Program-made: the position numbers and the translations under genes
In this document: positions 9,759 to 18,142 of the stretch, piece after piece
Position numbering within the stretch: position 1 is the first letter of the stretch
Layout: every line of letters begins with the position of its first letter
Assembly: GCA_902622595.1 (NCBI GenBank)
Contig: CACNQM010000002.1
Location: forward strand, 1 to 64,000
From: an uncultured Bacteroidota bacterium
GTDB lineage: Bacteria; Bacteroidota; Bacteroidia; Flavobacteriales; Flavobacteriaceae
Direction: 5' to 3'
Length of the DNA stretch: 64,000 bases
Notes under the pieces: generated by a model
Seen by the model: the letters and a program-made list of their open reading frames with translations, nothing else
The model's database searches: none
Told to the model about the DNA's origin: nothing

Positions 9759-10671
9759 GAGTATTGATGAATATAATGAGTCAAAAAGTTCTGTTGTAAC
9801 TATTGGGACATTTGATGGAATCCATAAAGGTCACCAAAAGATTTTCAACAAAGTTATAAATGCGTCAAAACAAAATAATTTATCATCTGTAGTTTTAACA
9901 TTTTTCCCTCATCCAAGAATTATTTTAAATAAATACAATGATATAAAGATGATAGATACTTTGGATGAAAAAATAGAGCATCTAGAAAAGATTGGAATTG
10001 ATAATCTTATAATTCATCCATTTGATAAAAAATTTTCATTGTTATCTGCTGATCAATTTATAAAAGAATACCTATTAAAGAAGCTTCAGCTAAAACATAT
10101 CATAATAGGATATGACCACAGGTTTGGCAAAGGACGCGAAGCCTCAGTCTCAGATCTTAAAGAGTACTCCATTGATTTTAATTTTATAGTTGATGAAATT
10201 GACGCACAAGAAATAGAAAAAATTGCTATTAGCTCAACAAAAATTCGAAACTCGATTAATCAAGGTGACTTGGAAACAACAAAAAAATATTTAGGAAGAT
10301 TTTTTAGCTTAACTGGGAAAGTTGTCAAAGGTGACGGGCTAGGCAAGCAAATAGATTATCCTACTGCTAACTTATTAATTGAAGAAGATTATAAAATTAT
10401 TCCAAAAGATGGCGTATACTATATTAGAACAACAATTGATAATAAATTATACAATGGTATGATGAATATAGGTCACCGGCCAACTATTGGTAATAAAGCA
10501 AAGTCTATAGAAGTAAACCTATTTAACTTTGATAGGGATATCTATGATAAAATCATTAGTATCGATGTTGTTGTAAAAATAAGAGACGAAAAAAAGTTTT
10601 CTTCAATTAATGCTTTAAAAGCTCAATTAGCAAAAGATGAAGAACATTGCCTAAGATTAATAAACAAATAA
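9745..10671 (+). CDS. ribF: Bifunctional riboflavin kinase/FAD synthetase
   Basis: VVTIGTFDGIHKGHQKI, GYDHRFGKGR, SSTKIRNSI, GLGKQIDYPTANL, GMMNIGHRPTIG. Confidence 0.93.
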   Translation: MKIYKSIDEYNESKSSVVTIGTFDGIHKGHQKIFNKVINASKQNNLSSVVLTFFPHPRIILNKYNDIKMIDTLDEKIEHLEKIGIDNLIIHPFDKKFSLLSADQFIKEYLLKKLQLKHIIIGYDHRFGKGREASVSDLKEYSIDFNFIVDEIDAQEIEKIAISSTKIRNSINQGDLETTKKYLGRFFSLTGKVVKGDGLGKQIDYPTANLLIEEDYKIIPKDGVYYIRTTIDNKLYNGMMNIGHRPTIGNKAKSIEVNLFNFDRDIYDKIISIDVVVKIRDEKKFSSINALKAQLAKDEEHCLRLINK

Positions 10672-10675
10672 GTTT

Positions 10676-10683
10676 TATCTTTG
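10676..10683 (+). promoter_or_regulatory. Putative -7 element TATCTTTG upstream of serS
   Basis: TAnnTTTG match 15 nt upstream of the serS ATG. Confidence 0.4.
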
Positions 10684-10698
10684 ATTTCAAAATAACCT

Positions 10699-11973
10699 AT
10701 GCTCTCAATTGACACAATTTCTAACAATAAAGAAGAAACACTCATAGGTTTAAAAAAACGAGGTTTTAAAGATCTAAAAATAATTGATAAGATTATTGAT
10801 CTTAATCTCTCTAGAAAAAAAATTCAACAAGAATTAGATCAAATTTTATTTGAGTCAAATAATATTTCAAGGAAAATTTCAGAAATATTTAAATCTGGAG
10901 ATAGTGGTGATAGTGTTTCAAATTTGAAAGAAAAATCAAGTGATTTAAAATTAAAATCTAAAAATTTATCTGACCAACTTGAAAAAACAAAGTCTGAAAT
11001 TTTTGAATTATTAACAACTATTCCAAATATTCCAGATAATGAAGTACCTGAAGGTTTATCTATTGATGATAATATTGAAGTTTACAGAAGCATTGAAAAA
11101 ATAGGATCTGATAAGAATCTAAAGACTCATTGGGATCTTGCAAAAGAGTATGATATAATTGATTTTGAACTTGGAAGTAAAATTACTGGATCAGGCTTTC
11201 CTGTATACAAGGGTAAAGGAGCTAAACTTCAAAGAGGACTTATTAACTATTTTCTAGATAAAAACACATCTGCAGGATACACTGAGTTCCAAGTTCCTTA
11301 TCTAGTAAACTCTGATTCAGCTTTTGCTACAGGACAGTTGCCAGATAAAGATGGCCAAATGTATCACGTAAATGAAGACAACTTTTATTTAATTCCTACT
11401 GCCGAGATACCTCTTACAAATATTTACAGAGATAAAATTTTATCTGCAGATGAAATACCAGTTCTACTTACAGGATATACACCATGCTTTAGAAGAGAAG
11501 CTGGTAGTTATGGAGCAGAAGTCAGAGGCCTAAATAGACTACATCAGTTTGATAAAGTTGAAATAGTAAGACTTGAACATCCTGACAATTCTAGTCAAGC
11601 TCTACTTGATATGAAAGAGCATTTAAAAGAGATTCTAGGTGAACTTGAGATAGATTTTAGAATTCTTAATTTATGTGCAGGAGATCTTGGATTTACATCA
11701 TCTATAACATATGATTTTGAGATATTTTCAAAAGGACAAAAAAAATGGTTAGAAATAAGCTCTGTCTCAAATTTTAAGTCATACCAATCAAACCGTTTAA
11801 ACCTTAAGTTTAAAAATAAAGAAGGTAAAAACGAATTTTTACATACCTTAAACGGAAGCTCCCTAGCTCTCCCAAGAGTTATAGCAGGGCTTATCGAAAA
11901 TAACCAGACTAATGAAGGGATTCAAGTTCCAAAAGTATTAGTTCCGTATACTGGATTTGATTTAATCAATTAG
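10699..11973 (+). CDS. serS: Seryl-tRNA synthetase
   Basis: N-terminal coiled coil; class II motifs (TPCFRREAGSYGAEVRGLNRLHQFDKVE; NGSSLALPRVIAGLIENNQ). Confidence 0.95.
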   Translation: MLSIDTISNNKEETLIGLKKRGFKDLKIIDKIIDLNLSRKKIQQELDQILFESNNISRKISEIFKSGDSGDSVSNLKEKSSDLKLKSKNLSDQLEKTKSEIFELLTTIPNIPDNEVPEGLSIDDNIEVYRSIEKIGSDKNLKTHWDLAKEYDIIDFELGSKITGSGFPVYKGKGAKLQRGLINYFLDKNTSAGYTEFQVPYLVNSDSAFATGQLPDKDGQMYHVNEDNFYLIPTAEIPLTNIYRDKILSADEIPVLLTGYTPCFRREAGSYGAEVRGLNRLHQFDKVEIVRLEHPDNSSQALLDMKEHLKEILGELEIDFRILNLCAGDLGFTSSITYDFEIFSKGQKKWLEISSVSNFKSYQSNRLNLKFKNKEGKNEFLHTLNGSSLALPRVIAGLIENNQTNEGIQVPKVLVPYTGFDLIN

Positions 11974-11976
11974 ATT

Positions 11977-12762
11977 ATGCTTAGAGATGTTAATCCAAAA
12001 AAATTCCTGGGTCAACACTTTCTAATTGATGATAATATTTCAAAAAAAATAGTTGAGACTATTAATTTCAAAAAATTTAAAAAGGTTATTGAAATTGGGC
12101 CTGGAAAAGGAGCTCTTACAAAACACTTACTTCATATAAAAGATATACTTACTTTAATTGAAATAGATAAAGAATCAGTTGAGTTCCTTAATAGTGAGTT
12201 TCAAGAAGAGAAACTAAATATAATTGAAGCAGATTTCTTAAAATTTGATATGGGATCTACTTATCCATCGGAAAAAGACATACTAATTATTGGAAACTTT
12301 CCATATAATATTTCATCTCAAATATTGTTTAAATCAGTTGAAAATTATGAATCTGTAGGTGGGCTTATTGGTATGTTTCAAAAAGAGGTTGCTGAGAGGA
12401 TAATAAGCAAAAACAATTGTAAACAATATGGAATATTATCTGTCAAAACACAGCTATTTTATGACACTAAAATTTTATTTAATGTATCACCAAATGTTTT
12501 TTTCCCTAAACCTAATGTAGAATCTGCAGTAGTTTCATTAACTAGAAAAAGGAATTTAACTATTGATTGTGACTTAAATCAATTAGATAGAGTAATTAAA
12601 TTGAGCTTTCAGCAAAGAAGAAAAAAATTAAAAAATTCTTTAAAAAAACTTGATATACAAGAAAATATATTAGAAGATAGTATCTTTGAATTAAGGCCCG
12701 AGCAACTTACTATTGAAGAATTTGTCAAATTAACTAAAAAAGTAAGTAATGAGACAGTTTAA
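11977..12762 (+). CDS. rsmA: 16S rRNA (adenine1518-N6/adenine1519-N6)-dimethyltransferase
   Basis: PKKFLGQHFLIDDNISKKIV, VIEIGPGKGALTKHLL, GNFPYNISSQILFK. Confidence 0.93.
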   Translation: MLRDVNPKKFLGQHFLIDDNISKKIVETINFKKFKKVIEIGPGKGALTKHLLHIKDILTLIEIDKESVEFLNSEFQEEKLNIIEADFLKFDMGSTYPSEKDILIIGNFPYNISSQILFKSVENYESVGGLIGMFQKEVAERIISKNNCKQYGILSVKTQLFYDTKILFNVSPNVFFPKPNVESAVVSLTRKRNLTIDCDLNQLDRVIKLSFQQRRKKLKNSLKKLDIQENILEDSIFELRPEQLTIEEFVKLTKKVSNETV

Positions 12763-14107
12763 AGTCAATGATGAATTAATTAATAAGATTAAAAAACTTA
12801 TTAATAATGATAGTAAGGATAAGCTTATAAATATTCTTGACGAACTTCACTATGCAGATCTTGCTGAAATTTTTGAATCACTAGAAATTATTGAAGTTAT
12901 ATTTCTTGTTAAAATATTTGACAAGGAGAAAATAGCTGATGCATTAGCAGAAATTGATGAAGATTTAAGAGAAATAATTTTAGAAAATCTTTCTGAAAAA
13001 GAAATTGCAGAAAAAATAGAAGAACTAGACACTGATGATGCAACAGATGTAATTTCTGAATTACCTGAGGAAAGGCAAGAAAGAGTATTTTCACAAATAA
13101 AAGATGTAGAATTAACAGATGATATTAAGGAGTTATTAAAATATGAAGAAGATACAGCAGGAGGTTTGATGGCAAAAGAGCTTGTTAAAGTAAATGAAAA
13201 TTTAAATATCTCTAAATGTCTTGATGAAATTAGGAAACAGGCAAAAAATGTAACAAGAGTGCATTCTATTTATGTTGTTGATTCAAAAAACAAATTAAAA
13301 GGTAGACTTTCCTTAAAGGACGTTGTTACCGCTAACTCAAAATCTAGGGTTAAAGATATTTATATTCCTAAAGTGGATTATGTTACAGCTGACCAAGATG
13401 GCGAAGAAGTTGCTAAAATTATGTCAAAGTATGACCTGGAAGCAATCCCAGTAATTAACAAAAGAAAAACTTTACTCGGAAGAATAACGATTGATGATAT
13501 TGTTGATTTAATTAAAGATGAGGCAGAAAAAGATTACCAGTTAGCAGCTGGTATATCATCTGAAGTAGAAGTCAACGATTCTATTTTTCAGTTAACTAAA
13601 GCAAGATTACCATGGCTATTCTTAGGACTTTTAGGTGGTCTTGGCAGTGTATTCATATTAAAAGATTTTGAACAGATCATGAACCAACCCGAACTAAGAA
13701 ATCTGTTCTTCTATACTCCTCTCATAGCTGCTATGGCAGGTAATGTAGGAGTTCAATCGTCAGCAATAATTGTTCAAGGTTTAGCTAACGATCTAGTAAA
13801 AGGGTCACTTTTTTCAAGACTTTTAAAAGAAGTTGGATTGAGTTTAATTAATGGATTAGCATTGGCAATTATATTAGTTTTATTCGGTCAAGTTGTAAAT
13901 CAAGACCTATTAATGAGCTTAACTATTGCTGGATCTATGATGGGAGTAATTATTATTGCTGCTCTAGTTGGGACTTTTGTCCCAATTATTTTAGATAAAC
14001 AAGGAATTGATCCTGCTATTGCTACTGGTCCATTCATTACTACAGCCAATGATATATTTGGTATTTTCTTATTTTTCTACATTGCTAAGCTTTCATTAGG
14101 TTTTTAA
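12749..14107 (+). CDS. mgtE: Magnesium transporter MgtE
   Basis: N-domain, CBS pair, and TM domain with FYTPLIAAMAGNVGVQSSAIIVQGLA and GIDPAIATGPFITTANDIFGI. Confidence 0.93.
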   Translation: MRQFKVNDELINKIKKLINNDSKDKLINILDELHYADLAEIFESLEIIEVIFLVKIFDKEKIADALAEIDEDLREIILENLSEKEIAEKIEELDTDDATDVISELPEERQERVFSQIKDVELTDDIKELLKYEEDTAGGLMAKELVKVNENLNISKCLDEIRKQAKNVTRVHSIYVVDSKNKLKGRLSLKDVVTANSKSRVKDIYIPKVDYVTADQDGEEVAKIMSKYDLEAIPVINKRKTLLGRITIDDIVDLIKDEAEKDYQLAAGISSEVEVNDSIFQLTKARLPWLFLGLLGGLGSVFILKDFEQIMNQPELRNLFFYTPLIAAMAGNVGVQSSAIIVQGLANDLVKGSLFSRLLKEVGLSLINGLALAIILVLFGQVVNQDLLMSLTIAGSMMGVIIIAALVGTFVPIILDKQGIDPAIATGPFITTANDIFGIFLFFYIAKLSLGF

Positions 14108-14517
14108 TGAATATACTAATTCTCTGTACTGGTAATTCATGTCGAAGTCAAATTGCTCATGGTTTTTTAGATCAACTTACAGATAGTTCAATATCAGTAT
14201 TTAGTGCAGGTGTGGAAAAACATGGATTAAATAAAAATGCTGTCAAGTGTATGGCTGAAATTGGAATAGATATATCAAATTATACCTCTAACCATGTTAA
14301 CGAGTACATAGATAAACAATTTGATTTCATAATTACTGTTTGTGATAATGCACAGGAAACTTGCCCCATTTTCATAGATAATAATGCTAAAAAAATTCAT
14401 AAAAATTTTAAAGACCCTTCTAAATTAAATAATGGTTTTTATGGAACTGAATTTATTGAAGTGCGAGACCAGATAAAAAGTTTTATTATTGATTTCATTA
14501 AAAGTGAGTTATGTTGA
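14107..14517 (+). CDS. Low-molecular-weight phosphatase / thioredoxin-type arsenate reductase-like protein
   Basis: P-loop CTGNSCRSQIAHGFL and the later ITVCDNAQETCP cysteines of the ArsC(Trx) family. Confidence 0.8.
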   Translation: MNILILCTGNSCRSQIAHGFLDQLTDSSISVFSAGVEKHGLNKNAVKCMAEIGIDISNYTSNHVNEYIDKQFDFIITVCDNAQETCPIFIDNNAKKIHKNFKDPSKLNNGFYGTEFIEVRDQIKSFIIDFIKSELC

Positions 14518-14994
14518 AAGGTATTTTTCAATGATTTGTTTATCCATTCTGACAATTTTCCATTGTTCCAAACCATCAACTATTGCACCACTTTTCTTAT
14601 AAAAATCAATAGCTGTTTTATTCCAATCTAAAACTGACCATTCAACTCTATTTACCCCCCTTTGCTTTGCCTCCAACAAAAACTCTCTATATAATAATGT
14701 TCCAATGCCTTTACCTCTCATTTTTTTTGTCACAACTAAATCTTCTAGATGAAGTGTGTCTCCTACCCATGTTGAGTATCTAGGTGTAAAGAATGCTAAG
14801 CCTACAACCTGAGAATTAAATTCTGCTAAAAGACATTCATATCTTGGGTTAGAACCAAAACCATCTCTAATTAATTCTTCTTCTGTAACTTTAACAGCAT
14901 CAGGCTCTTTTTCATATACTGCAAGCTCAACTAGTAACCTAATTATATCTTTAACATCAGAGGAGTTTGCTTTTCTAATTTTGGGAGTTTCCAT
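14509..14994 (-). CDS. GNAT family N-acetyltransferase
   Basis: IRKANSSDVKDIIRLL, LEDLVVTKKMRGKGIGTLLYREFL, VEWSVLDWNKTAIDFYKKSGA. Confidence 0.87.
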   Translation of the reverse strand: METPKIRKANSSDVKDIIRLLVELAVYEKEPDAVKVTEEELIRDGFGSNPRYECLLAEFNSQVVGLAFFTPRYSTWVGDTLHLEDLVVTKKMRGKGIGTLLYREFLLEAKQRGVNRVEWSVLDWNKTAIDFYKKSGAIVDGLEQWKIVRMDKQIIEKYLST

Positions 14995-14997
14995 AAT

Positions 14998-15768
14998 TCA
15001 ATTTAGAAAATTAATTACTTTATCCAGGAAAAAAGAAGGATTATCTGCATGGACCCAGTGACCAGCTTGAGGTACTTTAATAATCTCAACATTAGAAAAA
15101 TATGATTTAATTATTGGTAAATCAGAGCTTTCTACATAAGTAGAGGAGTCACCATATAGAAACATTGTTGGTTTCTGGTAATTTAAATTATCTTGAAGCT
15201 CAAGTGATAACTTATCTTTAAACTTATATAAAACATCAATATTAATTCTCAGTCCCAGTTTTTCTTTATCTATCCAATACAAATTTTTCAACAAAAATTG
15301 TCTAATTCTCTCATCTTCAATAAAATTAGACATGTGATCATCTACTTCTTTTCTAGATTTTTTTATCTTAAAATCTATTGATTTTAGAGTATCCATTATA
15401 TTCTGATGATGTGGTTTGTATTTTTTCGGTATGATATCTACTATTATTATTTTTTCTAGTAAATCAGGAAGTTCTTGAGCAAAAAGCATACTTACATTTC
15501 CTCCCATTGAGTGGCCAAGTAAATTGAATTTTTTGATTTTATGGAAAAGAGCATAGTTTTGAATATCATTGACCATAATTTCAAATGAGAACTTATTATC
15601 CCAAAAACTTCTTCCATGATTTCTTAAATCAATTAAATGAACAGTATAATCATACTCTGAAATTTTTTTTGCATGAGATTTCCAATTATCTCCCATACCT
15701 AAAAATCCATGAATTATAAATAGATGTCTTTCTGAGTCTCCAATTAGATTTGAATGAAGGATTTTCAT
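14998..15768 (-). CDS. Alpha/beta hydrolase (YbfF-like esterase)
   Basis: LFIIHGFLGMGDNWKSHAKKI, DLRNHGRS, LLGHSMGGNVSMLFA, VPQAGHWVHADNP. Confidence 0.87.
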   Translation of the reverse strand: MKILHSNLIGDSERHLFIIHGFLGMGDNWKSHAKKISEYDYTVHLIDLRNHGRSFWDNKFSFEIMVNDIQNYALFHKIKKFNLLGHSMGGNVSMLFAQELPDLLEKIIIVDIIPKKYKPHHQNIMDTLKSIDFKIKKSRKEVDDHMSNFIEDERIRQFLLKNLYWIDKEKLGLRINIDVLYKFKDKLSLELQDNLNYQKPTMFLYGDSSTYVESSDLPIIKSYFSNVEIIKVPQAGHWVHADNPSFFLDKVINFLN

Positions 15769-16478
15769 TTAAGTATTTGCAGGTAAGATTTAATTGTTGA
15801 TTCTAAACCATTATAAAGAGACTCAGTAATTAGTGCATGACCAATGGACACTTCTTTTATGTTTTTTAAAGACTGACAGAAGAATTTTAGATTATTTTGA
15901 TTAAGATCATGGCCAGCATTTATTTCTATATCAATATCATTTGCTATCTCAGAGCATTTTACATATTGCTGTACTGCTCTGTATCTATCATTTGTAAATT
16001 CTTTTGCATATGGGCCTGTAAATAGTTCAATTCTATCTGCATTTATTTTTTTTGCACCCTCTAACATTTTTATATCTGGATTAATAAAAATTGAAACTCT
16101 AATTGATTTTGATTTAAAATCATCCACTATATCCTTTAAAAATGAATAATTGGTTACAGTATCCCATCCTGAATTCGAAGTAATTGCATCTTCCGAGTCT
16201 GGAACCAAGGTTACTTGTGCTGGTTTAACTTTATTAACTAAATCAACGAATTTTTTAATTGGATTTCCTTCAATATTTAACTCGCAGGAAATATTTTTTT
16301 TTAAATCAATTGCATCCTCATATCTAATATGCCTTTCATCTGGTCTTGGATGAATTGTAATGCCTTGAGCACCATATTTAATAATATCAATTGCCATATT
16401 TAATAAATTTGGATAATCTTCACCTCGAGCATTTCTTAAAGTGGCAATTTTATTAATGTTTACACTCAGTATTGTCAT
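15765..16478 (-). CDS. pdxJ: Pyridoxine 5'-phosphate synthase
   Basis: LSVNINKIATLRNARGEDYPNL, GITIHPRPDERHI, INAGHDLNQNN, VSIGHALITESL. Confidence 0.94.
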   Translation of the reverse strand: MTILSVNINKIATLRNARGEDYPNLLNMAIDIIKYGAQGITIHPRPDERHIRYEDAIDLKKNISCELNIEGNPIKKFVDLVNKVKPAQVTLVPDSEDAITSNSGWDTVTNYSFLKDIVDDFKSKSIRVSIFINPDIKMLEGAKKINADRIELFTGPYAKEFTNDRYRAVQQYVKCSEIANDIDIEINAGHDLNQNNLKFFCQSLKNIKEVSIGHALITESLYNGLESTIKSYLQILK

Positions 16479-16533
16479 ATTTTACATAAAAACTTAATTG
16501 TAAATATAATACTTAATAAAGTTTTAAAAATTG

Positions 16534-16541
16534 TATTTTTG
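16534..16541 (+). promoter_or_regulatory. Putative -7 element TATTTTTG 4 nt upstream of the nadK ATG
   Basis: TATTTTTG-CGAT-ATG; spacing implies little or no 5' UTR. Confidence 0.45.
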
Positions 16542-16545
16542 CGAT

Positions 16546-17433
16546 ATGAAAATTGCGTTATATATTGCTTTTCAAAATAAATCCTCTATCGATTGTTGTA
16601 AGGAAATAATTGATCTTATTTCAGATGACAATCAACTAATTGTTGATTCAAAACTTAAGAATGAAATTGACAAAAATAGAAGTGATAATCTTATTTTTTT
16701 TGATTCAAATGAAAGTATAGATTCTGATATTGACTTTGTTTTTGCCGTAGGTGGTGACGGAACAATACTAAGATCTATAACCTATGTAAAAGATTCAGAT
16801 ATTCCAATTTTAGGAGTTAATACTGGTAGGCTAGGTTTCTTAACTAGTGTTCAAAAAGAAAGCATAAGTGATGCTATTTCCAATATTAAAAACAATAAGT
16901 TTTCAGTTATCAAAAGAACTGTATTAAAAGTTAACCTAAGTTCTTCTAATAATCCTTTTTCCAATTATCCATATGCTCTAAATGAAGTTACTATTCAGAG
17001 AAAGGATTCAACCTCACTTTTAAATATTTCATGTCAAATCAATGATAAATATTTAACAAATTATTGGTCTGATGGATTGATAATATCTACTCCAACTGGA
17101 TCTACAGGGTATTCACTTAGTAATGGAGGTTCAATTGTGTCCCCTGAATCAAATGTGATATTATTGAATCCTATTGCACCACATAATATTAATATGAGAT
17201 CATTAGTTATTCCAGATAATTCAAATATTAAATTGAACATTGAAGGAGATAATGAAATTAACCTTTCTGTTGATTCAAGAATGTATTCTATTAGTTCTTC
17301 AAATCAAATTGAAATTTTAAAATCTAGTTTTACCATTAAAACAATTAAATTTGATGATGATAATTTCTACAAACGGTTAAGAGAGAAACTTTTTTGGGGG
17401 CAAGATATGAGAAATAAAAACATTAATAATTAA
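16546..17433 (+). CDS. nadK: NAD kinase
   Basis: FAVGGDGTILRSITYV, LGVNTGRLGFLTSV, LNEVTIQRKD, DGLIISTPTGSTGYSLSNGG. Start set at ATG 16546 (MKIALYIAFQ) because the tracked start at 16531 lies within the promoter-like element. Confidence 0.93.
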   Translation: MKIALYIAFQNKSSIDCCKEIIDLISDDNQLIVDSKLKNEIDKNRSDNLIFFDSNESIDSDIDFVFAVGGDGTILRSITYVKDSDIPILGVNTGRLGFLTSVQKESISDAISNIKNNKFSVIKRTVLKVNLSSSNNPFSNYPYALNEVTIQRKDSTSLLNISCQINDKYLTNYWSDGLIISTPTGSTGYSLSNGGSIVSPESNVILLNPIAPHNINMRSLVIPDNSNIKLNIEGDNEINLSVDSRMYSISSSNQIEILKSSFTIKTIKFDDDNFYKRLREKLFWGQDMRNKNINN

Positions 17434-17434
17434 A

Positions 17435-18142
17435 ATGGTTCCTAAACATACAGCTATAATTATGGATGGGAATGGAAGGTGGGCCGAGCAAAAAGGTATG
17501 CCAAGAATATTTGGACATCAGAGTGGAGTTTCAACAGTTAGAAAAATTGTTGAAGCTGCTAATAAGTTTAATATAAAATATTTAACGCTATTTACATTTT
17601 CACTAGAAAATTGGAATAGACCACAAACCGAAGTGGATACATTAATGAGCCTTTTGGTTCAAACTCTTAAAGATGAGTTTGAAGATATATTTAAAAACAA
17701 TATAAAGCTTAATGCTATTGGTGAGTTAGATACACTCCCAGACGAAGTTAGAGATGAATTAGACTCAATAATACAAGGCACAAAAGACAACACAGGTATG
17801 ATATTAACTCTTGCATTGAGTTATGGTGGAAAACAAGAAATATTTAAAGCAGTCAAAGAAATTTCTGAAAAAGTTAAAACTGATATAATATGTCTTGATA
17901 ATTTTGATGATTCATTAATTAATGACCATCTTTATACAAGAAATTTACCTGACGTTGATCTTCTTATAAGAACAAGTGGAGAGCAAAGAATTAGTAATTT
18001 TTTACTTTGGCAAATAGCATACGCTGAATTATATTTTACAGATGTTTATTGGCCTGACTTTACTGAAGAAGATTTGGAAAAAGCTATAGTTGAATATCAA
18101 AATAGAGAAAGAAGATTTGGAAAAACAAGTAAACAAGTATAA
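17435..18142 (+). CDS. uppS: Isoprenyl transferase (undecaprenyl diphosphate synthase)
   Basis: PKHTAIIMDGNGRWAEQKGMPRIFGH, RTSGEQRISNFLLWQIAYAELYFTDVYWPDF. Confidence 0.95.
   Translation: MVPKHTAIIMDGNGRWAEQKGMPRIFGHQSGVSTVRKIVEAANKFNIKYLTLFTFSLENWNRPQTEVDTLMSLLVQTLKDEFEDIFKNNIKLNAIGELDTLPDEVRDELDSIIQGTKDNTGMILTLALSYGGKQEIFKAVKEISEKVKTDIICLDNFDDSLINDHLYTRNLPDVDLLIRTSGEQRISNFLLWQIAYAELYFTDVYWPDFTEEDLEKAIVEYQNRERRFGKTSKQV

Noticed and set aside
12850-13094. Two antisense ORFs in mgtE
   Set aside because: Low-complexity Ser/Leu-rich shadows of the acidic coding sequence.
14107-14517. Arsenic-resistance operon
   Set aside because: Only the ArsC/LMW-phosphatase-like gene is present; no arsR, acr3 or arsB nearby.
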